A stretch of 64,000 bases of DNA from Sphingobacteriaceae bacterium. Its GTDB lineage: Bacteria > Bacteroidota > Bacteroidia > B-17B0 > Aurantibacillaceae. Shown piece by piece: positions 28,579 to 40,293 of this stretch (its first letter is position 1; every line of letters starts with the position of its first letter). The DNA lies in contig JADJMM010000004.1 in the NCBI GenBank assembly GCA_016709575.1, forward strand, positions 338,388 through 402,387, read 5' to 3'. Under the pieces are notes generated by a model, which made no database searches, was not told the origin of the DNA, and saw only the letters and a program-made list of their open reading frames with translations. Both the position numbers and the translations under genes were made by a program.

Positions 28579-29667
28579 TTATTGTTTTTGAGTATCAGGA
28601 TTGGCCCAAAAGGTTTGTCCGGGAATGCTTAATGAGTATTTATGTAAAGGGTTTATTGTATTTAAAATATTCGGACGAATAGAATCTTTCAAAATTTTAA
28701 GTGAGTAAATTTCGTCAACACTTGTTTGATAGGTTAACTCACCTACAATGGCTTGGGTTGGTAAATGAATTACTTTAATACTAGCCACATCGGCTGTTTT
28801 AGCAAATGGAAGTTTAGCGAATGTAGAAGAGTTTTTCCTTAGCTTACTCATGGCAACACACATGTAGTCGCCAATAGCATCCATGCCCCTACAAAAACCA
28901 TCCAACTTCTTAATGACCTCGTATTTTTTTTCTTTGAGATTCACTTTTACTAATTCACCACTAGCTGATAAAAGCATGTAAAACTCACCCTTATAAATCA
29001 TTGGTGAATGTGGCATCGGTAATTTATCTAAAATAATTTCGTTGGTCTCCACATCCATTAAAACACCACCGCTTACAATATTTTCTCTCCATCCTTGATG
29101 TGTATCTGTTGTTCCTAAAGCTGTAACGTATTTTGGTTTGCCATTTACCATTACTAAACCGTTTAGGTGACAACGGTCTTCAGATACCAGATTACTAATA
29201 AAAGGCGGTTGCCATCTTGGAATAAAATTAAAATTCCCTGTTACCTGTGCCAGGCAAGAAAACGACGTATTAATAGCCCAAACCCCATCAGTACCCATAG
29301 CCACATCATGCATATCAACCTGACCGGTATAAAAAGTGGTGCGGGGTAAAAACAGACTATCGTAGGTGTCTTTTTTATTAGGATAATGTTTGGCTAATTC
29401 GGGTGAATTTTCGAAGTAATGTACTTCATCCTTAGTAGCCAAAATCATTTTGTCACCTGCAATTTCGAAACCCATTGGCTTATTAAAATCACGGGGCAAT
29501 TGGGTAATACGATTCTCATCAACCGGACTAATAAAAATAAGTTTACCTGCTTGGTAGGTAGTAATAGCAATGCTGCACTTTAACTTGAATAACAGTTCAG
29601 ATAATTGCGGTGTAAATGTGCAACTAAAAGGTGCTAATCCGATGTTATTTGGTGTTTGTTGATCCAT
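28579..29667 (-). CDS. TIGR03032 family protein
   Basis: 362 residues, no signal peptide. Sequence pattern of the TIGR03032 (DUF4915) family: the opening FTPQLSELLFKLKCSIAITT and YQAGKLIFISP, FNKPMGFEI, the VDMHDVAMGTDGVWAINT segment, FIPRWQPPFIS, RCHLNGLVM, and DTHQGWRENI. It is predicted to fold as a beta-propeller in the cytoplasm. The family has no established activity; in other genomes it may sit near tetratricopeptide or sulfotransferase genes, but nothing nearby suggests a job here. Frame intact and length normal. Confidence 0.8.
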   Translation of the reverse strand: MDQQTPNNIGLAPFSCTFTPQLSELLFKLKCSIAITTYQAGKLIFISPVDENRITQLPRDFNKPMGFEIAGDKMILATKDEVHYFENSPELAKHYPNKKDTYDSLFLPRTTFYTGQVDMHDVAMGTDGVWAINTSFSCLAQVTGNFNFIPRWQPPFISNLVSEDRCHLNGLVMVNGKPKYVTALGTTDTHQGWRENIVSGGVLMDVETNEIILDKLPMPHSPMIYKGEFYMLLSASGELVKVNLKEKKYEVIKKLDGFCRGMDAIGDYMCVAMSKLRKNSSTFAKLPFAKTADVASIKVIHLPTQAIVGELTYQTSVDEIYSLKILKDSIRPNILNTINPLHKYSLSIPGQTFWANPDTQKQ

Positions 29668-29817
29668 TGCCAGTTACAACCCTTTTGAGGGTCTAGCAAA
29701 GATAACCTTAAATATTAATGCACAAAGTCCAATTTATCCCCCTAAAAACGTGAAAAATTCAATGATTTTTAACATTTTAAGTGTTGGAAATTACTCCACT
29801 TGTTACCTATAATAGAT

Positions 29818-30213
29818 TTACTTTGCCGCTCCCTTTTTTATTATTTCCTTTAAAACAGACATATCTACTTCCTCGAGTTTATTAATATACAAACAACCTT
29901 TTCCGGTTTTATATTTTCCTAATTTTTTAAGAGTTGCTTGATTTTCAACCGCACCACTAACATATAAAGTTAAATTTGCTTTGCGTGGAGAGAAACCCAT
30001 TATGAACCAATCGAGCTCACGACCACTATCGTATTTTAATACCTTATCACCAAAACCAACTATGGCCGGGCCCCACATTTTACCTTTTGATTTAGTTGCC
30101 TTCTCCATCATTTCGATAATCGCAAATGCATCTTTGCGCTTTTGTGGTTCAGCAATCTTTTTAATAAAAGCATCAACGCTTAATTCTGTCTTTTTCGTTT
30201 TTAACTCTGCCAT
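29818..30213 (-). CDS. DUF1801 domain-containing protein
   Basis: 131 residues, cytoplasmic. It matches the DUF1801 (YdhG-like) family: an N-terminal helix SVDAFIKKIAEPQKRKDAF, then KMWGPAIVGFGDKVLKYDSG, FIMGFSPRKANLTLYV, and LGKYKTGKGCLYINKLEEVD near the C-terminus. Family members are small alpha/beta proteins of unknown biochemical role. The stop lies just before (2 bases from) the end of the upstream BNR gene on the same strand, so the BNR gene and this one could be co-transcribed. Confidence 0.82.
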   Translation of the reverse strand: MAELKTKKTELSVDAFIKKIAEPQKRKDAFAIIEMMEKATKSKGKMWGPAIVGFGDKVLKYDSGRELDWFIMGFSPRKANLTLYVSGAVENQATLKKLGKYKTGKGCLYINKLEEVDMSVLKEIIKKGAAK

Positions 30214-30214
30214 A

Positions 30215-32740
30215 TTACTTTAATACTACAAATTTTCTTGACTTAATTAAATTACCATTTACAATTATATTCGCGATATAAGTTCCGTTAGCGAAATCCG
30301 AAACATCCACTTTTGTTTCAGGATTTAATTCTCCTTCATAAAGTTTTCGACCTGTAATATCTCTCACAACAATTAAACCTTTCTCACCTGATTTTAAATC
30401 GGTTTTAATATTGATTTCGTTTACTGCAGGATTTGGATATAATTCGTTTCCATTATCATAACTATTTGCAAATTCAGTAATTCCTGTTGCTGTAACAGTT
30501 CCTGTTTTCATTCCGTTACCAAAACTGGTTACCCAAATTTCTCCTGGTACATAGGGATTAAAGAAAACACGCTCCGGTTGCTGAAACGGATAACTCGGCA
30601 CCATTGAAAAAGTTGGTGTTGCTGAATTTATATTATGACTAATCCATAATCCTTGTCCTTCCGTTGTAATATAAATTTGATTTGGATTTAAAGGATTGAA
30701 GGTGCAAGATGTAACTCTGTCAATTGTTGTACCTGTTAATTTTGTCCAGCTTGTTCCACGATTTGTTGTTTTGTAAATTCCTCCTAAACCATTTGGTGGA
30801 CCGCCCCAACCACTAAAGACATTCGCATACCAAGTATTTTGCGTAGCGTCGTTCGGATCAACAACAATATCTTTTGTCCAATAATACATACCCGTATGCG
30901 AAACATCAGTCCAGCTATTTGTTGCAGGATTATAAAGAAACACGCCCGAACTTGCTGTAAATGCTCCTGCACTTGTTCTTCTTCCTGAATAAGTCGCCAC
31001 TAATTTTCCATCATTCAACACCACTAAACTAGCAGGATGTTTTTCTGTGCGTGGAGGATTTGGTAATAAAGTCCATGTTGATGCTGCCAAATTATTTAAA
31101 TCACTTGTTACATACACGCCTCCTGTACCTGTTCCGCCTGAATAATGAATAACACTTGCATAAGCACGATTAGCATTGTTTGGATCTAAAGCCACCCAAA
31201 ATACAGGATGATTAAAATTGTGTAATAAAGTCCATGCTGCGCCACTGTTAGTTGAATACATTATTTTTCCATTCGCATCTGCACCATCTAAAATTGCATC
31301 TTGTAAACGTGTGCTTTGATACATATCATGAATGTTTGATGTTGCCATGTACAAAGTTCCGTTTGTTGGATGTTGTGCAATACGATACGATGAATTTGCC
31401 GTGTAGTTTGTATAATTAAACGACCAAGAATTTCCGGCGTCAGTACTTCTCATACCGCGTATATCAGAAAAACACGACCACATATTATTCGCATTCATCC
31501 AATGCACTTGCCATGATGTAGTATTTTCAATTCCTACACTTTGATAAGTATCGAAAGGAGGTGTATTTACTCCGGCAGGATGTTGATCGGCTGCATTTAC
31601 ATAAGCTTGCGTCCAACCTGTACCGCCATTACTTGTTTTATGTACGAAACCAAAATCACCAAAAATAACTGAGTTAGCATTGTTAGGTGCAACAGCTAAA
31701 CCAAACGCACATTCACCATAACTCCAACCACGGTCTCCACCTTGCCCACTCCAACCGGTAATTATATTTGCATTGCTTGCTGTTTGAAATGTATTCGCCC
31801 AACTTGTTCCTGCATTTGTAGTTTTTAAAACAGTTGGTTCAGAAGCATTGTTACTTCCTGCCAGATAAACTGTATTGATATCATTGCTTGCCATTCCCAC
31901 AAACATTGGGAATGTGGTTGTTAAATTGATCCCAATACTTTTTGAAACCCAATTTCCTGCACCATAATCAACCGAATAAATTCCTTTCGCGTAATTAAAA
32001 TAATCAGAGCCTACAATTCCCACATACAAATCACCAACATCTGCAGTGATACAAAAGAAACGCGTAGTTGGTCCAACTTTTGCTCCTGCGAAACTCCAAA
32101 TTCTTTCAGCTGTTGGTAATCCTGTAATGGTTGCAGTGCTCCATGATGTTCCTCCATTAGTTGAAACTAAAACACCATCATTTGTTCCTATATAAATATT
32201 ATTTCCATCCCAAAATACTCCACCAACAACATTACCAGCTCCGGTGTTTGTTGCGGTATGAATACTTGTAAATGTGTTTCCTCCATTATTTGAAAAATGT
32301 ATTTCGCCATAATAAGAAATAATAACACGTAAAGGATTATTATAATCTGCATCAATACTAAATGTTTCTTCTGTATTATCAGGATTACCTGGTAACGTCG
32401 ACCATGTTACACCATTATCGGTACTCTTTACTGGAACTATTTCATTATTTGCATAATTAACTGAATACAATAAACCTACCGAATTAGTGAAACACACTTT
32501 TGAATTATGTCCGCCTATACACTCCGTAAAATGCACTTGATTATATGTAGTTCCGAAGTTGGTAGTATGAAATAATTCACCCATATCGCAAGAAACATAA
32601 TACTCATTATTATTAGCAGGATTAATTGCTACTGCAAATAAAGCACCACCACCACCAATACCACGCGAGGTAAAAGAAGTTGGTTGCGAGAATATAAGAG
32701 TTGAATATACTAAAAGAAAAATCGTAAATAGTTTTTTCAT
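30215..32740 (-). CDS. Secreted BNR/sortilin-like beta-propeller protein with T9SS CTD
   Basis: 841 residues. Signal peptide MKKLFTIFLLVYSTLIFSQ, then many BNR blades (TTNFGTTY, STNGGTSW, TSNGGTGW, STNSGAAW, TTNRGTSW), as in sialidases, xyloglucanases (GH74) and sortilins. The tail from about residue 765 is a type A sorting domain (YPNPAVNEINIKTD, KVDVSDFANGTYIANI). Repeated aromatic surface residues and GH74-like architecture would fit a polysaccharide-active enzyme, but I do not see a certain catalytic Asp pair, so a binding protein is equally possible. Exported to the surface. Intact frame. Confidence 0.8.
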   Translation of the reverse strand: MKKLFTIFLLVYSTLIFSQPTSFTSRGIGGGGALFAVAINPANNNEYYVSCDMGELFHTTNFGTTYNQVHFTECIGGHNSKVCFTNSVGLLYSVNYANNEIVPVKSTDNGVTWSTLPGNPDNTEETFSIDADYNNPLRVIISYYGEIHFSNNGGNTFTSIHTATNTGAGNVVGGVFWDGNNIYIGTNDGVLVSTNGGTSWSTATITGLPTAERIWSFAGAKVGPTTRFFCITADVGDLYVGIVGSDYFNYAKGIYSVDYGAGNWVSKSIGINLTTTFPMFVGMASNDINTVYLAGSNNASEPTVLKTTNAGTSWANTFQTASNANIITGWSGQGGDRGWSYGECAFGLAVAPNNANSVIFGDFGFVHKTSNGGTGWTQAYVNAADQHPAGVNTPPFDTYQSVGIENTTSWQVHWMNANNMWSCFSDIRGMRSTDAGNSWSFNYTNYTANSSYRIAQHPTNGTLYMATSNIHDMYQSTRLQDAILDGADANGKIMYSTNSGAAWTLLHNFNHPVFWVALDPNNANRAYASVIHYSGGTGTGGVYVTSDLNNLAASTWTLLPNPPRTEKHPASLVVLNDGKLVATYSGRRTSAGAFTASSGVFLYNPATNSWTDVSHTGMYYWTKDIVVDPNDATQNTWYANVFSGWGGPPNGLGGIYKTTNRGTSWTKLTGTTIDRVTSCTFNPLNPNQIYITTEGQGLWISHNINSATPTFSMVPSYPFQQPERVFFNPYVPGEIWVTSFGNGMKTGTVTATGITEFANSYDNGNELYPNPAVNEINIKTDLKSGEKGLIVVRDITGRKLYEGELNPETKVDVSDFANGTYIANIIVNGNLIKSRKFVVLK

Positions 32741-32833
32741 AGGTTGGGGTTTTGAATACTTTAAATTAGTAAAAAAATCCTTACCAAAAATCTTATTTAA
32801 CGAAATAATCTATATCAATTTAGGAATTGCGGT

Positions 32834-33226
32834 TTATCCATTCCATATAGGACATTTAGTAAGATTGTTAGGTCGCTTCCAAATATCCCAATGCTTAAAC
32901 TCGTATAACCAACGTGGTTCACGAATACGTTTATCTCTTATTTTATGCTTTTGCTTTCTATACTTTTCAATTCTTGTTTTGTGAATTTTATCTTCACGCG
33001 AGTTAGCTTTACCTACAAACTCTCCTACTCCTTTATTTCCGGCACGCAATAATTTTTTATATTCTTCGTCTGCCAATTTCTGGTACTTATGACAAGGGCA
33101 ATGCGGATTACGCGGATCGTTGATATCGAATTTTGTTTGCGATTTTACATTCACACTGAAAAACAAAACAAGCAAGAAGAGAACTAATCCCTTCCTGCTT
33201 GATATGTATTTTACTTTGCTTTTCAT
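32834..33226 (-). CDS. Small basic secreted protein of unknown function
   Basis: 130 residues. A long n-region and hydrophobic core (GLVLFLLVLFFSVNVKSQ) indicate export. The mature part is strongly basic with a Cys-rich start (HCPCHKYQKLADEEYKKLL), a Lys/Arg-rich helical centre (KTRIEKYRKQKHKIRDKR), and aromatic residues at the end (EPRWLYEFKHWDIWKRP, then C-P-I-W). No family recognised. It lies between the BNR gene and the alpha-2-macroglobulin gene on the same strand but with gaps of about 55-95 bases on each side. Confidence 0.5.
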   Translation of the reverse strand: MKSKVKYISSRKGLVLFLLVLFFSVNVKSQTKFDINDPRNPHCPCHKYQKLADEEYKKLLRAGNKGVGEFVGKANSREDKIHKTRIEKYRKQKHKIRDKRIREPRWLYEFKHWDIWKRPNNLTKCPIWNG

Positions 33227-33249
33227 TTTCCAAAACGGTCTCGACTACT

Positions 33250-33265
33250 CCCGATAGCTATCGGG
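33250..33265. repeat. Perfect palindrome CCCGATAGCTATCGGG
   Basis: Sixteen-base perfect palindrome in the 56-base gap between the alpha-2-macroglobulin gene and the basic secreted protein. The same type of word is common in intergenic DNA of Bacteroidota. No T-run follows, so it is more likely a dispersed repeat than a terminator. Confidence 0.65.
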
Positions 33266-33282
33266 ACGACCTGACAGAGTTC

Positions 33283-36200
33283 TTATGCTTTTGCTTTACT
33301 GATCGTTACTTTATCAGTAGCGCTCCAAGTTTTGAATTCATTAGTGTAGTATAAATACGCTGCAGAAGCAGGAGCATCGTACTCACCTGGCATTTCAGCT
33401 TTAAGATCTAAATTAATTTCCTTAACAGCTTTCGGACCCATACCACGATAATAGATGGCGATATTGTTACCTTTTATTTCGTAGTAATCGAATACTTTTT
33501 TCTCTTGTAATTCCTTTAACTGCCATGGTTGTGCCGTAAATCCTGCAGGTATACCAATGATTGCCATAGTGCTTGGTACTTCTTCAGATTTCTTGTTAGT
33601 GATAGTTGCTGTTAAACGAACAGTCTCACCAACATTTGCAGTTTTACTTGCCATTTTAGTTTTCAAATCAATTGCACATTCTTTGTCACTGTTTGGTAAT
33701 GAAGTACTCCAGTTGATCGACATTGAATAAGGTAGAGGAGTTTTTACACCAACGTATTTTATTTTTACCTCATGCTTACCTTCACCTTTGATGAATTCTT
33801 CTAAACCTTCAGCAGTTATGGCGCCTTTATCTCCGGCTTTGTAAGATTTTGTAATTGCTTTTTTACCGTCGATATAAATTTCAATTGTACCGTCTTCAGT
33901 TGTTTTCTTGCTGAACTTAGCATACTCAGTTAAAGCTTTAAGAGCTAAAATTGTTCCCTGTGTTGAACTGAACACTCCCGAACCACTTCTTGTACTGGTT
34001 AAGAATTGAACAGTAGAATTTAAAGCCGCTACATGTTTACCATTAGAATTTAAAATCGCCATGATAGATAAAGCAGATGTTTCAATAGTTAACGATTGTC
34101 CTTGTGAATAAGTAATAGAATGAGAAGAACCTGTGAAGCTGCCATCTTTTGCTTGTTTGTTTACTAAAGCATTCAACGCTTCATCACCTTTACTTGTTTC
34201 TTTCATCGCATAAGCTGCATTCGCCATCATCGCTAACATATATGGATCTTTAGTTTCCATTGCTTTTTTGTATGATGTTTCAAATTCTTTCTTAACATCT
34301 GTGTAACCTGCTTCAGTCAAAGCGTACACGATATAAGAATTTAAAATATCATCGCTAATTCTTCCAAAATCATGGTAAGCGTGTTTCTCTCTTGCAAAAC
34401 CACCTTTACCATCTTTATGGCTGATTAACCAATTAGCAGTGCGGTCTAACATTTTTTGATCGATGTCTTGACCTGCATTTTTCATATCCACAAATTCCAT
34501 AATACCGTAAGCAGTCAATCCTTCGTGTGCAGGATTTGCACCAAACCACTCATAACCTTTTTCGCTCGATTCAAATGTTGTTAAGCGTTTGTATCCACGG
34601 TTCAATAAATCAGATGCTTTTGCTAATGTTTTTGTGTCTTTACTATCCGTAGATTTCATATAATCCAACACCATTGCATTCGGATAAGCAGTACAAGATG
34701 TTTGCTCAAAACAACCGTAAGGCTCTTGTAAAATCCCCTCTACACCTTTCATTAAATCTGAAACTACATTCGGGAAAGCAGTAAATGTTGCTTTTAATGA
34801 ACCATTCACCATTTTATTGATTTCAAATGTATATTCTTTTTCTACTTCTTGTGCAGAGAATGAAGTTTGCACTGGGAAACCTTTTGGTGCGATCTTTATT
34901 TTTTGCGTAAAAGCATCACCTAAACCACAAGCTTTGAAAGCAATTGTGAATTCACCTGTGCCTATTTTATCCAACACTTTATAATCTAAATAAATTGTTT
35001 TTGCAGCTCCGGGCATAATAGTTTGCACACTTGGAATTGCAGCTAATTCTTTTAATCCATCAGGAGCAGTGATTGTAATTACACCACCTAAAGGACCGTT
35101 AGTATTATTTTTAAGTGTTAAAGGAATAGAAACAAAATCTTCAGTCGCCACTTCAACCGGAATTTTAGTTGACATTGCAAAAGGTAATTGCGTGAAGATG
35201 TTTTTTTCTGTGCGTCCAACTGTTCCATCACTTCCTAAACCTTCAATTGTAGTACGGAAAGAAGTAATATCATCAGAAGTATAGAACTCAATTGTTTTTT
35301 TTACCGCTGTAACCAACTTCAATATTCGGATTCCAATAAATTGTGTTACGGAAATCCGTACGCGTTTCTACATTTTCTTGTTTTTCGTAAGTTGGTGCGT
35401 AAAACTGACGGGCACGATAGTAAGTTTGAATAGCCAGTTGGTTATTCGCACGTTCACCACCCACTCATCCAAATCATCACCTGCATTTTTATCAAAACGA
35501 CGGTCTGCAACATTTGATTGACTTGCCACTTTTGCATCAGCAGCAACTATATCTTTTGGTCCGTTATTGGCTTTTTGTTCTTCAAGCTTAGATTGGTCAC
35601 GCAAAACTTTTTTACCTTCTAATTGTTTAAACGCGTCTCCGTCCTTTTTCTTTAAAGCTTCAATAGGCTGCGCTTCTTTACGGACGTTATTGTTATTCGC
35701 TAAAACATTATCCAACATTGGGGCTTTTTCATTCACCATTCCACCTGCAGCCATTGGAATAGCATCTTCAAAATCTACTGCTGAACCAACACCACTTGGC
35801 TTTGCAGATTTTGATCTTAGTCTGTTTTTGCTATTACCAGTATAACCATAATAGTTATAATTTTTCTTATACATATACAATACTAAATTCTGGTTATAGT
35901 CTTGCATGTACTGCGATTGCTGATAGTATCCCTCCGAATTAAACATTAAGGAAACAGGAGAAGTTAAATCCACTTTTTTAATTGAGAATTTACCTTCAGA
36001 ATCTGATTCATACTCCACACCTCCGGGAATTTTAATTTTTACCCCAGGCATTGGTTTGCTGTTTTCTCCATTGTAAATGGTTCCTGCAATAATAGCACGT
36101 TCACCTAAATAATTAATCACAGGAAGTTCTTCTTCCATTAATTTCTCCCAGCTAAAACGTCTCCAACCTGCAGTCATCATTACATAATCTAAAGCTTTAT

Positions 36201-37787
36201 CCGCCTTTGGTTCTTTATTATTGAAATAAAATGCAGGTTCTTCAATTTTCTTGTTGATGTCTTGCTGCAATAATAATTGAGATAAAATATTTCCTGATTT
36301 ATCATCTGCGAATGATAATAGCTGATCATTCACCACCGCCATCGATAAATTCGCGGGCATTGGTAAACCACGCTCATCTTTTACAGTTAAGGTCATTTTT
36401 ACTTTTTCACGAGGAAGATATTTTTCTTTTTCTGTATCAACCGAAATATTTAATTGCTTGTGTTTGTTTACGAATGCTAAACGTTCAGCACGAGCAATTC
36501 CTTTTGAATCGAATAAAGTAATTTGAGAAACACCAATAGGAAATTCATCTGTTGAGAAAATAAATTTATTACTTCCAGGTTTCGCATCAATTAAAGTTGA
36601 GTAATATAATTTACCACGAACTTGTGCGACGATAGCTAATTTTTCAGTTTCAGTTGTATTGATATTAACTGCAACTTCACCAAGTTTACTGTTATCTATA
36701 TTTAAAACATAACCACGCTCTAAAACAGAAGGTAATTTGAATATCTCAGTTATGCCTTCAGGCTTTGTAATTTTTACATGGTAAGTTTCGCCGGTCTGAG
36801 GATTGAATTTAAAAGCGCCCATCCCTTGATGAAAACTTGAGAAGCTTGCCACTTTACTTCCTTTCTCGGTTAATACAACACCTTCAACATCTGCAGGCTT
36901 TCCAAACTCGTTAAGTGCAGTAAAAGCTACATTATTATCTAAACCACAAACTAAATCACCACCTTCAGGGAACATGGTGAATTCAACTTTGTTTAAAATA
37001 ATTGGAATAGAACGCGAAATACTTTCCGTACTTCCGTTATAATCAATCATTATATTTAATAAACCATCGTTTGTTTTTAGTTCCTTAGGTAAATTGAATT
37101 TGATGTAACGCATACCGTTCTCATCCGTAACCTCAGCCTTTTCCAATAATTTTTGTCCGTTAAGGTTAGCTACAAACTTAATTTTGTAATCTCTTAAAGG
37201 CACATTTTCATTGGTATTTAATTCCAACTTCGCAATCACTTCATCCCCTGCACCAAATGCTTTCTTCTCGAAATCTAATTTCATTTTTAAATTCGGAAGG
37301 ATAACATCTTGCACTTGCAAATCTTTTTCAAATACATTGTCTTTCCCTTCGTTCTTCATCCAAGTAGTATATGCACGTATTTTATACAAACCACCTAATG
37401 CTTCCTTATCAATACTAAAATCACCTGCAGCCTTACCGTTCTTCGCAATTATATTAATGCGTTTTTCTATGGTACCTTTCGGACTGATTAATTCAATATG
37501 AACAATATCACTTTTGTTGGAAGGCTTTAAACTTAAACCATCGCGCACATAAGCAGAGAACCAGATGTCATCGCCCGGCGCATAAAATGGCTTATCGAGT
37601 TGTAAATACACTCGGTCTTCAGGTGCATGCGTATTATAATCGGTTAATTTTTTCTTTACTGATTTAATGAAATCATTTTCCAACGCCGCCTGATAATATG
37701 AGGCCGGTGTGATCCATGCAATTACAGAAGCTGTTAAAGCTGCTATTGCAAAGATGTGCGATAGTTTTTGGTTTTTGTGGTTTGCAT
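33283..37787 (-). CDS. Alpha-2-macroglobulin family protein (frameshifted as read)
   Basis: About 1500 residues. The ATG at 37787 begins MQTTKTK. With one more A in the 5-A run it reads on as LSHIFAIAALTASVIAWITP, an export or anchor segment, and joins the open frame. Macroglobulin domains follow (VYLQLDKPFYAPGDDIWF). Then a CarboxypepD_reg-like insert (IIAGTIYNGENSKPMPGVKI), bait-like disordered stretch, MG domains (DFRNTIYWNPNIEVG), the thioester loop PYGCFEQTSC (about 34700-34720), and the thioester-domain helices. Two more breaks near 35455 and 35300 (8-A run) are repaired by one base each. Such proteins trap attacking proteases in the periplasm. Here the C-x-E-Q thioester residues are intact, so trapping by covalent bonding is plausible. 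Confidence 0.82.
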
Positions 37788-37912
37788 GACTATATATATT
37801 AAAATGTTAAACTTTTAATATTGAGATGTCATACTTTAAATTATTCCATAAATTTTTTTCAGGAAAATGTTAAATAAGGCCTGGAAGCCCCGCCAATGAA
37901 GGGATTCAGAGA

Positions 37913-38652
37913 TTAAAGTTGCTTTCGACGAAGCCAATAAATTACGCTATAATCGTTCAATAAAGTATCCATACTGGCTTGTAATTCTACGGGCTCAAGC
38001 GGTCGGATAGTTTTATCGGGTAGCGTAAAATAAAGTCCGTAAAAATAAATTTTATCACTTTTTGGTTGAAAGTATCTTAATCGTTCGCGCATTAGCTTTG
38101 TGAGCTTACAAGTATCGGCGCGTAATGTATCAGCTATTGGCTTCTTGCTCTTTTTAATGGAAGCAGAGAAATCTTTATAATACAACATATAAAATTTATT
38201 TACAGGTAAGGTCGTTTTATAATAATCGGAATAAACATACAAATGCACTTTGCCTAATCTTAAACTCTTAGATGAAGAATCTACTTTTAGTCCGCAGAAG
38301 AAAAATTTTGGAGGAACGATATCTGCTTTCTTAATACCAATTAATTGATGCCCTTTTGGTGTAATTTGATAAACACTAATAACAGCAATACCCGGATTTA
38401 AAAAACGAAGTGGTACACATTGCCTTTAATAGAACGAACTTCACAACCCTTCACGCGCACATCCGTTTTTGCGTTACGTCCTTTTACTTTTATAGTGACA
38501 TCCGTTTCGCACTCGAGATTAAATTTTTCCGGGCCAATGATTTCGCACTTCGCCAAACCTGCCCTTACTTTGATCACGGAGGTTTTGCCTCTGCTCTGCG
38601 AAAAACACAAAGAAGAAATAAAAATGAATATGGCGAGGGATGTAAAACGCAT
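37913..38652 (-). CDS. Secreted protein with GldM-C-terminus-like repeats (one frameshift)
   Basis: About 246 residues. Signal peptide ending FSQS, then KVRAGLAKCEIIGPEKFNLEC and a segment VFLNPGIAVISVYQITPKG. The open frame stops at 38398 at a 6-T run; seven T would give HFVFLNPG and join the downstream frame that ends at 37913. The short beta-rich modules recall the C-terminal domains of the gliding protein GldM, but the match is weak. It starts two bases after the stop of the membrane sensor-like gene, so it belongs to the sigma-factor operon. Confidence 0.55.
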
Positions 38653-38654
38653 TA

Positions 38655-40251
38655 TTAGATATCGATAGCTTTTTTAATTTTTTCAAGATTCACAGATCCA
38701 TTTATAATACCACCATCAATTGCTATTGACTGAACTTTAAATACAATTTCCTTCCCGGTCATGTTTGTGCTTTTGAATTCATTATCTTTTACAAACACAA
38801 TACTATTATCCCCCGTTACGCCAATAAGTAAATCTGCATTTGTAGCGAGAGATAGAGGAAATTCATTTATTTCATTTGTGGTTAAAGGATAGATTGCATT
38901 GATATCCCTCTTAATTAAATATACTGCGCGCAAAAGTATTTTCTTGCCGTCTACACTCACAAAACTTGCAGAAGGGAATCCTTCCTTTTTTTTCAGTTTA
39001 CCATACAATGTTGTTAGATCAATCGGTCTGTCAAAATTGTGAATACCGAATCTCGACACAATAATTCCCCTATAAATGGATCCGTTTCTTGTAAATGCTT
39101 CAAAACGCGCATTGGAATTATTAACGTTTGCTTCTTCAGCATTAAACGGTCTTCGAGTCTGCTTAACGAATCTGCTTGGGCTTTTACAACTTTACTGTGA
39201 TGTAAACGGATTTTTTCATATTCTTTCATCGCTGTTTCAAAATTCTTCTCATCAAACACCGGATTAGCTGTAATACTGGTGCTTTGTTTGTTTATTTTGA
39301 AAGTGAGCATATAATTTTTCCATCCGGATGCCTGCTAATGAATACATCTTCCCAAACAGTTTTAGTAAATTCATTGGTGTAATTAGGGTCATTCGCATTG
39401 ACTTCAAATTTAATTCCATCATAAACGGCTAGTTCAGGAAATTCTTCTTTATCATAATCAATCACGAAATTATTCAAGACTGGATTTGATTTTCTGGGCG
39501 TAATTAATTTATTCGGATCTAATAAATTATGTTTTGCTAAAAACACTTCTTTCTCTTTACTCAATTTATCTAAATCTTCTTTATGAAAACGGGTTTGATG
39601 TTCGTTTAATTCCCAGTTCTTCGCTACAGTATCCAAGTAGTAAACATTAAATTTATTTTCATCGTTGTGAGATAATAAATTCACTTTCAAAGTTTTTCCA
39701 TCTTTTAGATAAACAGGAATAGAATCATCTTCAAAAGCCAATACTTCAAACATTCCGGCTGATTCAAACGGACGAACAATACCTGCCGAATCATAATTCA
39801 TAGGGATACCACTGAAAATAAAATCAACCTGGTCGTGAAACTCACGGTATTTTACTTTTACTTTTTTCTTTGCGTCTTTCCCGTCTTTAGTTCTAAATGC
39901 ATTAGCAGGAACATAAATTAAGCTGCCCGTTTTGTAAACGATAGTTGTGTCTTTATTATTATCAACTAAAAATTCATCTGACTTAGAATTTAACTCCGGT
40001 AATGGAGGATTTATAAAAGCTTGCGAAGCTGAAGAATCTGTATGCTTAGTGGATTTATAGATTACAAAAGTTGCAGTAACTACAATAACCGTTGCTACTG
40101 TTCCTCCTATAAAAGTTTTCATGCCTTTAGTTAACCAACTTGTTTTTCCGGCAGCGGAATACCCTGAATAGAATTTATCGAAATTCATATTGTTGGCAAT
40201 ATCTTTTTCTGATAAAGGTTGTTTGTCTAATTTTATTTTGAACTTGCTCAT
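38655..40251 (-). CDS. Single-pass membrane protein of the sigma-factor operon, possible anti-sigma/sensor (frameshifted)
   Basis: About 532 residues. N-terminal 45 residues are cytoplasmic and charged, then one membrane helix (FIGGTVATVIVVTATFVIY), then a large periplasmic part. That part contains IYVPANAF, VKYREFHDQVDFIFSGIP and FESAGMFEVLAFED, a domain seen in many secreted Bacteroidota proteins. Breaks at about 39305 (one A short in an A-run: GKNYMLTFKINK) and 39065 (one G short in GGGG: FIGGIIVSRFG) join three open frames. It lies 18 bases behind the ECF sigma gene. The layout (short inner tail, one helix, big outer domain) fits an anti-sigma factor or signal sensor, but it is not the FecR type; the role is inferred from position. 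Confidence 0.6.
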
Positions 40252-40255
40252 TTTT

Positions 40256-40293
40256 AAAAATTTTGAATGTTAAATTTTGAATGCTGAATGTTT
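40256..40293. repeat. TTTTGAATGTTAAATTTTGAATG word cluster at the sigma gene end
   Basis: A run of imperfect direct repeats of TTTTGAATG/CTGAATG words. It overlaps the last codons of the sigma gene, encoding its tail SVKHSAFKI. Similar words occur at 11633-11687. Confidence 0.45.
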
